Both the position numbers and the translations under genes were made by a program. A DNA stretch of 64,000 nucleotides from Ruminococcus sp. (GTDB taxonomy: Bacteria > Bacillota > Clostridia > Oscillospirales > Ruminococcaceae): assembly GCF_019423705.1 (NCBI RefSeq), contig NZ_JAHZAX010000003.1:62001-126000 (forward strand), read 5' to 3'. Positions within the stretch are counted from its first letter, which is position 1. Each line of letters begins with the position of its first letter. This document shows positions 8,437-16,326 of the stretch, in pieces. The notes beneath the pieces are model-generated. The model was not told the DNA's origin. It worked only from the letters and a program-made list of their open reading frames with translations, and ran no database searches.

Positions 8437-8460
8437 ACGGGCAAACGCTGTTCGCCCCTA
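8437..8460. repeat. Dispersed palindromic repeat, copy D
   Basis: ACGGGCAAACGCTGTTCGCC then CCTA, with one arm mismatch. It lies in the 5' leader of the NlpC/P60 gene. Confidence 0.65.
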
Positions 8461-8527
8461 CTGTTCAACTAACTTTCGTCTTGTCTTGTATATCTATCTG
8501 TAACTGTTTTGTAATCTATACAGTTTT

Positions 8528-8556
8528 ATTATACTTCATCATCGGCTGTTTGTCAA
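8528..8556 (-). promoter_or_regulatory. Sigma-A promoter of the NlpC/P60 gene
   Basis: Minus strand TTGACA (8556-8551), 17 bases, TATAAT (8533-8528); a full consensus promoter. Confidence 0.75.
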
Positions 8557-8572
8557 GGTCACAAACGCCCAT

Positions 8573-9175
8573 TCAGCGCATTTTTACACGCTCCGAGGCA
8601 GAAAATGATGCCGCTTTTTCGCCCATAATGTCGCTTTTCAGCAGGCCGTATATGTTGAAGTCCGCATAAGTGCTGACAAACTTTGCCTGTCGCTTTGTAC
8701 CCTCGCAGGTGAAGCCGCACTTTTCCATAACCCTGTTTGAAGCCACGTTGACGGTCATAACCTCCGCTTCAAGCCGCTGCAAGCTTGTCTCTTCAAAGCA
8801 AAAGCGCACCACTCTTCTCAGCGCTTCGGTGATAAAGCCCATTCCCTGATAGGCGCTTGCGATACGATAGCCCAGCATAGCCTGCCGCTCGTTCTCGATA
8901 CTAAACAGATTGACCTCCCCCACAAGGCGGCGGTTCTTTTTCAGCTCGATACCCCAACTGATGTGGTCTTTCTTTTTGCTGTTGATGTTGCGCTGAAAAA
9001 AGAGCGACGGCTCTTTTTCCTTTCGTGTCATACTGCGTCCCCAATACTTATAGAGCTTTTCGTCCGCCATATAGGTTTTCATATCCTCCGAATCGGCGGC
9101 AGATTTTGCCCTCAGTATGAGCCTGTCGGTCTCCAGCGTTGGAAAATGCGACAGGTAATAACTTATTTCTTCCAA
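8573..9175 (-). CDS. GNAT acetyltransferase, RimJ/RimL type
   Basis: Transfers acetyl from acetyl-CoA to an unknown amine. The 200 residues begin with FPTLETDRLILR, the usual opening of RimJ-type enzymes, and include VGEVNLFSIE, MLGYRIASAYQGMGFITEAL (acetyl-CoA loop) and VNVASNRVMEKCGF. The start is TTG at 9175, supported by AGGGGG nine bases upstream and by the domain beginning soon after. The ribosome site sits inside a CCCC-GCA-GGGG hairpin, and a 15-codon leader ORF precedes it. Substrate could be a ribosomal protein or a drug; the leader hints at induced resistance but does not prove it. Confidence 0.85.
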   Translation of the reverse strand: MEEISYYLSHFPTLETDRLILRAKSAADSEDMKTYMADEKLYKYWGRSMTRKEKEPSLFFQRNINSKKKDHISWGIELKKNRRLVGEVNLFSIENERQAMLGYRIASAYQGMGFITEALRRVVRFCFEETSLQRLEAEVMTVNVASNRVMEKCGFTCEGTKRQAKFVSTYADFNIYGLLKSDIMGEKAASFSASERVKMR

Positions 9176-9209
9176 AAAATTTTACCCCCTGCGGGGTGCA
9201 TTGTGCACC
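9174..9209 (-). promoter_or_regulatory. Attenuator-like hairpins in the GNAT gene leader
   Basis: Minus strand: GGTGCA-CAA-TGCACC, overlapped by CCCC-GCA-GGGG, then TAAAA and six T (9179-9174). The last T residues form the TTG start codon. The second hairpin contains the ribosome site AGGGGG. Confidence 0.5.
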
Positions 9210-9217
9210 TTTTTTAT

Positions 9218-9265
9218 TTATCGTAGCTGTGCTGATATCCTTTCCCTCCAAAAATACCCGCACAT
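9218..9265 (-). CDS. Putative leader peptide upstream of the GNAT gene
   Basis: A 15-codon frame (MCGYFWRERISAQLR, stop TAA) begins only a few bases after the inferred transcription start, so it would be almost leaderless. It ends 8 bp before the first attenuator hairpin. Length and placement are those of regulatory leader peptides, but no homology was recognised. Confidence 0.4.
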   Translation of the reverse strand: MCGYFWRERISAQLR

Positions 9266-9274
9266 TATTGTTAA

Positions 9275-9303
9275 ATTATACCATAAACCAAGTAAATTTA
9301 CAA
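9275..9303 (-). promoter_or_regulatory. Sigma-A promoter of the GNAT gene
   Basis: Minus strand TTGTAA (9303-9298), 17 bases, TATAAT (9280-9275). Confidence 0.7.
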
Positions 9304-9346
9304 GAGATTTTTATTAAATTTTCCTCAATTTCTGCAAAAAGGCAGC

Positions 9347-9374
9347 AAAAAACGCCCCGAAATGATTCGGGACG
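9347..9374 (-). terminator. Terminator of the alcohol dehydrogenase gene
   Basis: Minus strand CGTCCCGAA, 4-base loop, TTCGGGGCG, then six T; one U-G pair fits minus-strand RNA. It starts 25 bp past the stop. Confidence 0.8.
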
Positions 9375-9398
9375 CCCTTTGTTCTATAATCTGGAGAA

Positions 9399-10613
9399 TT
9401 AGAAATCAACTTCTGTGTCGTAATAGCAGCACTTGAGGAGCTTTTCCATTTCTTCCTGTGATGGCTGACGTGGGTTAGAACCTGTGCAAGCGTCTGCGAT
9501 AGCGTTCTTAGCGATCTCAGGCAGTCTCTCAAGGAATACGTTCTCAGGAACAAAGCCTTCCTCGCAAGGATAGCTGTCAGGACCGTAGTTCTTGATACAA
9601 TGAGGAATGTTGAGCTTGTCATTCATACCTCTTACATACTCGATAAGGAGCTTTACCTTCTCGTCGTCGTTTGCGCCGCCAAGGTGCATATAATCAGCGA
9701 TAACGCCGTATCTCTTCTTAGCTGTCTCGTCCTTAGCGTTGAATGCGATTACCTTTGGCAGATACATTGCATTAGCTGCGCCGTGGATGATGTGTGCGCC
9801 GTAATCAGCGAAAGCAGCGCCTGTCTTATGAGCCATTGAGTGAACGATACCCAGCAGAGCATTTGAGAATGCCATACCTGCAAGACATTGAGCATCGTGC
9901 ATTCTGTCTCTTGCGCCCATATCGCCGTTGTAAGAATCAACAAGATCCTTCTGGATCATTTCGATAGCGTGGATAGCAAGTGGGTCTGTGTAAGCGCAGT
10001 TAGCTGTTGAAACATAAGCTTCGATAGCGTGTGTCAGAGCGTCCATACCTGTGTGAGCTGTCAGCTTCTGTGGCATTGTCTCAGCAAGGTCAGGGTCAAC
10101 GATAGCAACATCAGGTGTGATCTCAAAGTCAGCGATAGGATACTTGATACCCTTGTCATAGTCTGTGATGATAGAGAATGCTGTTACCTCGGTAGCTGTG
10201 CCTGATGTTGAAGAAATTGCGCAGAAATGTGCTTTCTTTCTCAGTTCAGGAATACCGAATACCTTACACATATCTTCAAATGTGCACTCAGGATACTCGT
10301 ACTTGATCCACATTGCCTTTGCAGCGTCGATTGGTGAACCGCCGCCCATTGCAATGATCCAGTCAGGCTCAAACTCGAGCATAACCTTTGCACCGTTCAT
10401 AACTGTTGTAACAGAAGGGTCAGGCTCAACGCCCTCAAGAAGCTTAACCTCCATACCAGCTTCCTTCAGATAATCCTCTGCCTTCTGGAGAAAACCATTT
10501 CTCTTCATTGAGCCGCCGCCAACTACGATGATAGCTTTCTTACCTTTAAGTGTTTTAAGGTTCTCCAGCGCACCCTTTCCGTGATAAAGGTCTCTTGGTA
10601 ATGTAAATCTCAT
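9399..10613 (-). CDS. Iron-containing alcohol dehydrogenase
   Basis: NAD(P)H-linked reduction of aldehydes in fermentation. 404 residues, full family length. Nucleotide-binding part: IIVVGGGSM, MGGGSPIDAAKAMW, ISSTSGTATEVTAFSII. Iron site: the Asp and His in TGMDALTHAIEAY, His in GIVHSMAHKTGA and His in YGAHIIHGAANA. It resembles butanol and lactaldehyde dehydrogenases; substrate cannot be assigned. Codon use is smooth and biased (many GCT, CTT and CAG), suggesting high expression. Monocistronic: own terminator, and a 20-bp perfect palindrome lies near the promoter at 10720-10739. Confidence 0.9.
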   Translation of the reverse strand: MRFTLPRDLYHGKGALENLKTLKGKKAIIVVGGGSMKRNGFLQKAEDYLKEAGMEVKLLEGVEPDPSVTTVMNGAKVMLEFEPDWIIAMGGGSPIDAAKAMWIKYEYPECTFEDMCKVFGIPELRKKAHFCAISSTSGTATEVTAFSIITDYDKGIKYPIADFEITPDVAIVDPDLAETMPQKLTAHTGMDALTHAIEAYVSTANCAYTDPLAIHAIEMIQKDLVDSYNGDMGARDRMHDAQCLAGMAFSNALLGIVHSMAHKTGAAFADYGAHIIHGAANAMYLPKVIAFNAKDETAKKRYGVIADYMHLGGANDDEKVKLLIEYVRGMNDKLNIPHCIKNYGPDSYPCEEGFVPENVFLERLPEIAKNAIADACTGSNPRQPSQEEMEKLLKCCYYDTEVDF

Positions 10614-10719
10614 TTCTAAATCCTCCTATGTATAGATTAATTTAAAGTTGCAAGAAGCATTTGTGAAATCTCCACACAAATCTCTTCTTAACTTGATTTT
10701 TATTATACAAAATAACGTT

Positions 10720-10739
10720 GAATTATCTTAGGATAATTC
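10720..10739. promoter_or_regulatory. Perfect 20-bp palindrome upstream of the alcohol dehydrogenase gene
   Basis: Arms GAATTATC (10720-10727) and GATAATTC (10732-10739) around TTAG. On the minus strand it lies immediately before CAACGTTATTTTG and a TATAAT, covering the -35 position. A regulator operator is inferred. It does not match the Rex site TTGTTAA-N4-TTAACAA. Confidence 0.5.
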
Positions 10740-10740
10740 A

Positions 10741-11050
10741 TGAACTTTTAGTTAATTATTCATTTTTACATAGCATATATTATTAAGTGAATATAGCTAA
10801 ATCAACATATGGCGGTGTAAAACGGACGTAAAAAATATGATAATTAGATGAAAAATCACGAATTTAGTTGCATATCGTGGAAACTTGCGGACTTTTTATG
10901 TTAATAAGTTATACATTTATTCGCCAAAGCTGACACATCGGCGTTTTGACGATATTTTTGCCTAAGGAAACGGCATAACATAAGTGGGGCTTTCGGCAGG
11001 TGTCACAACAAATAGTATGCAAAAATGCGAAAAATAATGTGAGATAACTA
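10741..11050. other. AT-rich intergenic stretch, no gene recognised
   Basis: Between the divergent dehydrogenase and panT genes. A CGCC/GGCG inverted repeat lies near 10922-10943, but I see no supported gene, no U-tract and no riboswitch I can name. Confidence 0.5.
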
Positions 11051-11079
11051 TTGTAATTCTCAAAAAAGTGTGTTATAAT
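11051..11079 (+). promoter_or_regulatory. Sigma-A promoter of panT-coaX
   Basis: TTGTAA (11051-11056), 17 bases, TATAAT (11074-11079). Inferred transcription start near 11086, giving a leader of about 55 nt. Confidence 0.7.
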
Positions 11080-11099
11080 GTATAGGTATTGTATTGTAT

Positions 11100-11131
11100 C
11101 CTCCCTTGATGGAGGAATAATAACAAGGAGG
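11100..11131 (+). promoter_or_regulatory. Leader hairpin with alternative pairing to the panT ribosome site
   Basis: CCTCC (11100-11104) can pair with GGAGG at 11111-11115 or with the ribosome site AGGAGG at 11126-11131. The two pairings exclude each other, which would allow control of translation. Inference from sequence alone. Confidence 0.3.
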
Positions 11132-11140
11132 AAATTTAAT

Positions 11141-11767
11141 ATGAAAACAAAGATCAAGACGAGAGAGCTGGTTTTGCTCGGACTTCTGACGGCAATCTTA
11201 CTTCTGATGTCGTACACACCGCTGGGCTATCTCAATATTGGACCGCTGGCTATCTCATTCAACGTCATTCCTGTTGCTATCGCTGCGGTGACTTTAGGTC
11301 CTGTTGGCGGCGCTATCGTAGGTGCGGTATTCGGACTTACAAGCTTTTTGCAGTGTATCGGAATAGGCGGAACGAGCGCAATGGGTGTTATACTTTTTGA
11401 TATCAACCCTGTTCTGGCATTTATCCAGCGCTTTGTGCCGAGACTTCTTGACGGCTTCCTGCTGGGATTTATCTTCAAGGGCGTAAGAAAGGTATCAAAC
11501 ACCTATGTATCCTGCGCTGTAACGGGATTTTTCTCAGCTTTTCTTAACACGGTATTCTTTATGAGCGCACTCGTGCTGCTTTTCGGCAACACCGAATATA
11601 TGCAGACGGCTATCGCAGGAAGAAACCCTATCGTTTACATCTGCGCAACTGTCGGCATCAATGCAATATGGGAAATGACGGCGTCCACTATCATAACAGG
11701 CGCAGTCGGTGCGGCGCTTTTCAAGGCAAGGCTCATTCCTGCACCTGTAAAAGCGCAGGCTGAATAA
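11141..11767 (+). CDS. panT: ECF transporter S component, pantothenate (PanT)
   Basis: Membrane substrate-binding subunit that works with the shared EcfA/A'/T module (not in this window). 208 residues from the ATG at 11141, which has AGGAGG 9 bases upstream. About six membrane segments: LVLLGLLTAILLLMSY, GPLAISFNVIPVAIAAVTLG, GGAIVGAVFGLTSFLQCIG, a middle segment, SCAVTGFFSAFLNTVFFMSA, and a C-terminal one around IITGAVGAALF. The opening KTRELVLLGLLTA and the GPxxG pattern are typical of the family. Specificity for pantothenate is inferred from the pantothenate kinase gene 26 bp downstream in the same operon. Confidence 0.85.
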   Translation: MKTKIKTRELVLLGLLTAILLLMSYTPLGYLNIGPLAISFNVIPVAIAAVTLGPVGGAIVGAVFGLTSFLQCIGIGGTSAMGVILFDINPVLAFIQRFVPRLLDGFLLGFIFKGVRKVSNTYVSCAVTGFFSAFLNTVFFMSALVLLFGNTEYMQTAIAGRNPIVYICATVGINAIWEMTASTIITGAVGAALFKARLIPAPVKAQAE

Positions 11768-11793
11768 CTCACCCGAAAGGAAAATATAAACAA

Positions 11794-12561
11794 ATGGTTT
11801 TAGCAGTCGATATAGGAAACACCAATATAGTAATGGGCTGTTTTGAAAATGACAGGATACTTTTTGTTGAAAGACTTTCCACAGATCAGCAGTCCACGGC
11901 TTTGGAATACGCCATAATGCTCAAGAACATTCTTGAGATACACGGCATTGAACAGCTTGATTTCAAGGGCGGCATAATCTCGTCGGTAGTGCCTTCGGTA
12001 ACGCTGACGATGAAGGACGCTATGGAGCGGCTCATCAAAAAGCGCATTATGGTGGTAGGACCCGGTATCAAGACGGGGCTGAAGATAAATCTTGACAATC
12101 CTGCCCAGCTTGGCAGCGACAGAGTTGCCGACGCAGTTGCGGCGATAAATCTTTATCCTGTTCCTATTATAATGATAGATATGGGCACGGCGACCACGAT
12201 ATCGGTCATCGACAAGGAAAAGAATTTCATCGGCGGAATGATAATCCCGGGCTTAAGGACTTCCCTTGATTCCCTTTCGGGCAAGGCTTCACAGCTTCCG
12301 TTTATCAGTCTTGTGCCGCCGAAAAAGGTCATCGGCACAAACACTATCGACTGTATGAAGAGCGGCATTATCCACAGCAATGCGGCCAGCCTTGACGGCG
12401 TTATCGAACGCATCGAGGACGAGCTTGGTGAAAAGTGCACGGTGGTATCAACAGGCGGCGTGGCGAAGATAATCGTACCGTACTGCAAGCGTGATATCGT
12501 CATTGACGACGAGCTGCTGCTCAAGGGACTTATGATAATATACAACAAAAACAAGGCGTAA
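11794..12561 (+). CDS. coaX: Type III pantothenate kinase
   Basis: ATP-dependent phosphorylation of pantothenate, first step of CoA synthesis. 255 residues, usual length. Motifs: VLAVDIGNTNIVMG (phosphate-binding, catalytic Asp), GSDRVADAVAA, IIMIDMGTATTISVI, IGGMIIPGLRTSLDSLS and VVSTGGVAK. AAGGA precedes the ATG at slightly long distance. Second gene of the operon after the transporter subunit, so uptake and trapping are co-expressed. A strong terminator follows. Confidence 0.95.
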   Translation: MVLAVDIGNTNIVMGCFENDRILFVERLSTDQQSTALEYAIMLKNILEIHGIEQLDFKGGIISSVVPSVTLTMKDAMERLIKKRIMVVGPGIKTGLKINLDNPAQLGSDRVADAVAAINLYPVPIIMIDMGTATTISVIDKEKNFIGGMIIPGLRTSLDSLSGKASQLPFISLVPPKKVIGTNTIDCMKSGIIHSNAASLDGVIERIEDELGEKCTVVSTGGVAKIIVPYCKRDIVIDDELLLKGLMIIYNKNKA

Positions 12562-12587
12562 CGCCATTACATTAATACAATACACTC

Positions 12588-12618
12588 AGAGGACGGTTTT
12601 ATATCGTCCTCTTTTTTA
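12588..12618 (+). terminator. Terminator of panT-coaX
   Basis: GAGGACG (12589-12595), 9-base loop, CGTCCTC (12605-12611), then six T. Confidence 0.85.
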
Positions 12619-12644
12619 TTGGGACTATAACAAGTGCAAAAGTC

Positions 12645-12669
12645 ACGGGCGAACGCTGTTCGCCCCTAC
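12645..12669. repeat. Dispersed palindromic repeat, copy E
   Basis: ACGGGCGAACGCTGTTCGCC then CCTAC; arms pair perfectly. Between the coaX terminator and the CotH promoter. Confidence 0.7.
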
Positions 12670-12731
12670 CATAAAAATGCACAAATTATGCCGTCAAAAT
12701 ATAGTCATATATACAAGTTATCAGCATTTTA

Positions 12732-12760
12732 TTGCATTGGAGTGAAAGATATGGTACAAT
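12732..12760 (+). promoter_or_regulatory. Promoter of the CotH lipoprotein gene
   Basis: TTGCAT (12732-12737), 17 bases, TACAAT (12755-12760). Confidence 0.6.
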
Positions 12761-12813
12761 CATAAAAACGATTACACAACGCTGATAAGCGTATTGACAA
12801 CAGGAGTATGATT

Positions 12814-14787
12814 ATGGAAAAATGCAGGATAATAAGCCTTGTGCTGGCGGCGCTTATGCTCACGGGCTGTTCAAAGGGTGCTGACAGCTCGCAGGGTTCG
12901 TCAAACAAGGCGGCGGACTCGTCAAGCAGCGCCACGAACAATGGACCTTCCGACACCGAACCCGAGACTGTAAAGTATCAGCCACACGAATTTGAACTTA
13001 ATGACAGCGAGGTCACATTTTCAAAGGCAAGCGGTTTTTATGACGAGGGCTTTGAGCTGGAGCTTACCGCAGGCGAGGGGGAGCAGATATTCTACACCAC
13101 CGACGGCAGCGACCCGAGATATTCAGAGACGAGGATAGAATACACAGCACCTATCAAGATCACCGACAGGAGCGGCGATGAGAACGTTGTTTCAGCGGTT
13201 CAGCCCGTGAAGATATCGGGCAATTTCAATGAATACAGCATTGGCGACGGAGATTTTTGGAGCACGGTATATCTGCCCAGCAATGACGCCGTTGACAAGT
13301 GCACGGTCATCAGGGCGGAGTGTGAAGCCTTTGACGGCAAGGTGTCGCAAACCTTTGCGCAGAGCTATTTTATCGGCAGCGCAGAGGAGCACATTCAAGG
13401 GCTGAAAGAAAGCTGCAAGGCGGCAGGACAGAGCCTTGCGGTGGTGAACCTCACGATGAATTATGACGATCTTTTCAATGAGGACACGGGATTTTACGTC
13501 AAGGGCAGGCTTTTCCAGCAGGCGCTTGAGCGCTTCAAATCCAGCGGCGAGAACATTGAAGCCGAAACGGCACGGCAGCTTGACGCAAATTACAAGCAGC
13601 GTGGCAGAGAATGGGAGCGTGACTGTCATATGGAGCTGACGGAGATATCAGCGGAGGGCGAGGTCTCCCCTGCCCTGTCGCAAGATTGCGGCATAAGGAT
13701 ACAGGGCAACTACTCACGCTCCGATCTGCAAAAGGGATTGCGCCTTTACGCACGGAAAAGTTACGGCGAGAAAAAGTTCGACTATGAGGTATTCAAGGGG
13801 CTGAAAAATTCGTCAGGCGAGACTATCGACAGCTTCAAGACTTTGGTGCTCAGAGCAGGCGGAAACTGCGCATTTACGGCGAAATTCAACGATACATATT
13901 GGCAGAGCCTTATGGCTGACCTTGACTGCTCAACAAAGGCTTCACGACCTTGCGTTGTCTACTTAAACGGCGAATATTGGGGACTTTATGTGCTGGAAGA
14001 GGACTATTCCGACAACTATTTTGAAGATCATTACGGCGTGGCAAAGGACGATGTTGTGGTCTATAAGGGCGACGCCGAGACTTACAAGAGCGGTTACAAG
14101 CTTGACAAAGGCACCCTTCCCGAGGGCGAACGCAACGACGATTACTTCTTTGAAGAGCTGACGGAATTTTTCGCAAGCCACAAAGACTTGTCCGCTCAGA
14201 GCGATTATGACGAGTTCGCAAAGCTTGTTGACACCGACAGCGTGAGAGATTATTTTCTCGGCGAGGTTTGGATAAACAACAAGTGGGATTGGCCGGGCAA
14301 AAACTGGTCGATGTGGAAAGTTCAGAATACCGACAGCGCAAATGAATACGCTGACGGCAGGTGGCGGCTTATGTTCTATGACGTTGAATTCGGCGGCGTG
14401 AGCGGCGAGGGCGACGCTTGGACGAACACGATGAAAGAAGATAACTACAAGCCCAAGGGGCTTCTCGACACCGACACGAAAAATCCTGCGGTGCTGAGTT
14501 TTGCTTATCTTATGTCAAACGAAGCTTTCAGAAATGATTTCTGCGACAGGCTTATAGATATGTCCTCGAGCACATTCGGCAAAGACAAAGCCCTTGAAAA
14601 GCTGAAAGAATTTGAGGATATCTACTCACCCCTTTACGAGCAATTTTTCGCAAGATACCCTGGTGCTGGCACAGCGGAAGAGGCTCTCCACGGGGATTAC
14701 GCTTCATCTGACTGCATAAGAGCTTTCCTTGAAAAGCGTGAAAGCAATATCCAAACTATGGTCGACTGGACTAAGGCGCAATTTTAG
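12814..14787 (+). CDS. CotH-family lipoprotein with an N-terminal chitobiase-like domain
   Basis: 657 residues from ATG 12814 (MEKCRIISLVLAALMLTGCS); this ATG is 7 bases after AGGAG, whereas the ATG at 12808 is too close. Lipobox LTGC, so surface-attached. A Ser/Asp linker precedes a chitobiase C-terminal-like fold (VTFSKASGFYDEGFELEL, IFYTTDGSDPRYSETR). The CotH part has IRIQGNYSRSDLQKGLRLYA, LVLRAGGNCAFTAKFNDTYW, VVYLNGEYWGLYVLEEDYSD and WRLMFYDVEFGG. CotH proteins have an atypical kinase fold; in ruminococci they occur among secreted fibre-degradation proteins. No dockerin is seen. Own promoter; GH43 and GH5 genes follow on the same strand. Confidence 0.85.
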   Translation: MEKCRIISLVLAALMLTGCSKGADSSQGSSNKAADSSSSATNNGPSDTEPETVKYQPHEFELNDSEVTFSKASGFYDEGFELELTAGEGEQIFYTTDGSDPRYSETRIEYTAPIKITDRSGDENVVSAVQPVKISGNFNEYSIGDGDFWSTVYLPSNDAVDKCTVIRAECEAFDGKVSQTFAQSYFIGSAEEHIQGLKESCKAAGQSLAVVNLTMNYDDLFNEDTGFYVKGRLFQQALERFKSSGENIEAETARQLDANYKQRGREWERDCHMELTEISAEGEVSPALSQDCGIRIQGNYSRSDLQKGLRLYARKSYGEKKFDYEVFKGLKNSSGETIDSFKTLVLRAGGNCAFTAKFNDTYWQSLMADLDCSTKASRPCVVYLNGEYWGLYVLEEDYSDNYFEDHYGVAKDDVVVYKGDAETYKSGYKLDKGTLPEGERNDDYFFEELTEFFASHKDLSAQSDYDEFAKLVDTDSVRDYFLGEVWINNKWDWPGKNWSMWKVQNTDSANEYADGRWRLMFYDVEFGGVSGEGDAWTNTMKEDNYKPKGLLDTDTKNPAVLSFAYLMSNEAFRNDFCDRLIDMSSSTFGKDKALEKLKEFEDIYSPLYEQFFARYPGAGTAEEALHGDYASSDCIRAFLEKRESNIQTMVDWTKAQF

Positions 14788-14846
14788 GATAATTTCAGAT
14801 ATTGGGAATTTGCACAAAAAGTCAGTTTGAACAGCATAAAAAGCTA

Positions 14847-14875
14847 TTGAAAATTATGACCGTCTGCTATATAAT
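14847..14875 (+). promoter_or_regulatory. Sigma-A promoter of the GH43-GH5 pair
   Basis: TTGAAA (14847-14852), 17 bases, TATAAT (14870-14875), between the CotH and GH43 genes, so the two glycosidase genes need not depend on the CotH promoter. Confidence 0.65.
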
Positions 14876-14950
14876 TATGACAGCGATAAATTCAGCGCTG
14901 CTATATATATGCGGCGACGGTCAATTTTCTATATTTCGGAGGACATTAAA

Positions 14951-16291
14951 ATGCCAAATCCATTTTTGCCAAGCTGGGAATATATCCCCGACGGTGAGCC
15001 GAGAGTTTTCGGCGACAGAGTTTATATTTACGGCTCCCACGACAGGGCTGCGCAGAGCGATTTCTGCGACTACAAGCTGAAAGTATGGTCAGCACCAGTT
15101 GACGATCTTAACAACTGGGTGTGCCACGGACACAGCTTCCACACCCGTGACGATCGTGACCACAAGTCTGACACAGCAGGACAGACCGACAACAGGCTGT
15201 TCGCTCCCGACGTTATCGAAAAGGACGGCAAGTATTATCTTTACGCTTATATCGTCGGCGCAAAGGGCGTTGTGGGTGTATCGGACAGACCCGAAGGGCC
15301 TTTCAAGTTCCTTTCAAACTACAAATACGCTCCCGAGGACGCAGGTGATGACGGCATTTACAATGACGCAGGCGTGCTTGTTGACGACGACGGCGGGGTG
15401 TATATTTATTACGGCTTCACGGAATCGAATTTCAATGAGATCGACCCTTCGGATATGTACACCATTAAAAAGGGCAGCTACAAGCGTGCTGTCATTGATG
15501 ACAGCGACAGCGCACCGCAGGAGCAGAGATTTTTTGAAGCAAGCTCTCCCCGAAAGATCGGCGACACATACTATCTTATATACTCCCCTTGCGTTGGCAG
15601 CCGACTTGCTTATGCCACGTCTGACAAGCCACAAGGGCCGTTTAAATACCGAGGATATATCGTCGACAACGGCGTTGATTTTCCCGGCGGCAACGATCAC
15701 GGCTCAATATGCAATATAAACGGACAATGGTATATTTTCTACCACAGAATGACAAACAATACCATTATGTCAAGGCGTGCCTGCGTTGAGAAAATAAACA
15801 TTCTCCCCGACGGCACTATACCGACTGTTGAAATGACTTCCCTCGGCTTTGAGGACAGCCTTGACCCATTCAAGCCAACGCCTGCTGACATTGCCTGCGT
15901 GCTGAAAGGCGGCTGCTTCATCACCGAAAAGGACATTTTCACACGGAGCGTTGTGAACATCACAGAGGGCAACGTTATCGGCTACAAGTATTATGATTTT
16001 GGCGAGGACTTTTCTTCAAAGACGATGAAAATTGCGCTGAAAGTCAGGGGTATGGGCACGGTGACAAAGGTGGCAGTTTATGCGGACAACTATGAAAAAT
16101 CCGAGCCTATCGGCTTTGTTGATATCGGCACAGGGGACGGCGTTTACACAGGGGTGGTGAAGTCCCTCACGGGCAGGCACTCCATATACTTTGTGCCCAC
16201 GGCTGGGACTGATGAAATGGCGGACTGGATAGCAGGATATTTCAAAAACAAGCCGCTGTTTGAACTTGAAGAATTCGTATTTATGAAGTAA
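14951..16291 (+). CDS. Glycoside hydrolase family 43 with C-terminal beta-sandwich
   Basis: Probable arabinofuranosidase or xylosidase acting on oligosaccharides; no signal peptide, so cytoplasmic. 446 residues from the ATG at 14951, 7 bases after GGAGG. Five-blade propeller marks: YIPDGEPRVFGDRVYIYGSH (general base Asp region), FAPDVIEKDGKYYLYA (pKa-tuning Asp), FFEASSPRKIGDTYYLIYSP (acid Glu) and GGNDHGSICNINGQWYIFYH. From about residue 310 a second domain (YDFGEDFSSKTMKIALKVRG, MADWIAGYFKNKPLFELEEF) resembles a CBM6-type module. A GH5 gene follows after 35 bp, probably in one operon. Confidence 0.9.
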   Translation: MPNPFLPSWEYIPDGEPRVFGDRVYIYGSHDRAAQSDFCDYKLKVWSAPVDDLNNWVCHGHSFHTRDDRDHKSDTAGQTDNRLFAPDVIEKDGKYYLYAYIVGAKGVVGVSDRPEGPFKFLSNYKYAPEDAGDDGIYNDAGVLVDDDGGVYIYYGFTESNFNEIDPSDMYTIKKGSYKRAVIDDSDSAPQEQRFFEASSPRKIGDTYYLIYSPCVGSRLAYATSDKPQGPFKYRGYIVDNGVDFPGGNDHGSICNINGQWYIFYHRMTNNTIMSRRACVEKINILPDGTIPTVEMTSLGFEDSLDPFKPTPADIACVLKGGCFITEKDIFTRSVVNITEGNVIGYKYYDFGEDFSSKTMKIALKVRGMGTVTKVAVYADNYEKSEPIGFVDIGTGDGVYTGVVKSLTGRHSIYFVPTAGTDEMADWIAGYFKNKPLFELEEFVFMK

Positions 16292-16326
16292 GCACACATA
16301 CATAAACAGGAGGAAATTAGATTATT

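Noticed and set aside
7748..8437. Leu/Ile-rich frame of 229 codons antisense to the NlpC/P60 coiled coil
   Set aside because: The hydrophobic look is the antisense of Glu/Lys/Ala codons in the coiled coil; no ribosome site, ends in the leader of the real gene.
10860..11040. Possible riboswitch before panT or the dehydrogenase
   Set aside because: Some inverted repeats are present, but I could not match any known aptamer and no terminator or ribosome-site switch is placed correctly.
10909..11217. 102-residue minus-strand frame across the panT promoter
   Set aside because: Covers a good + strand promoter and the panT start; no ribosome site.
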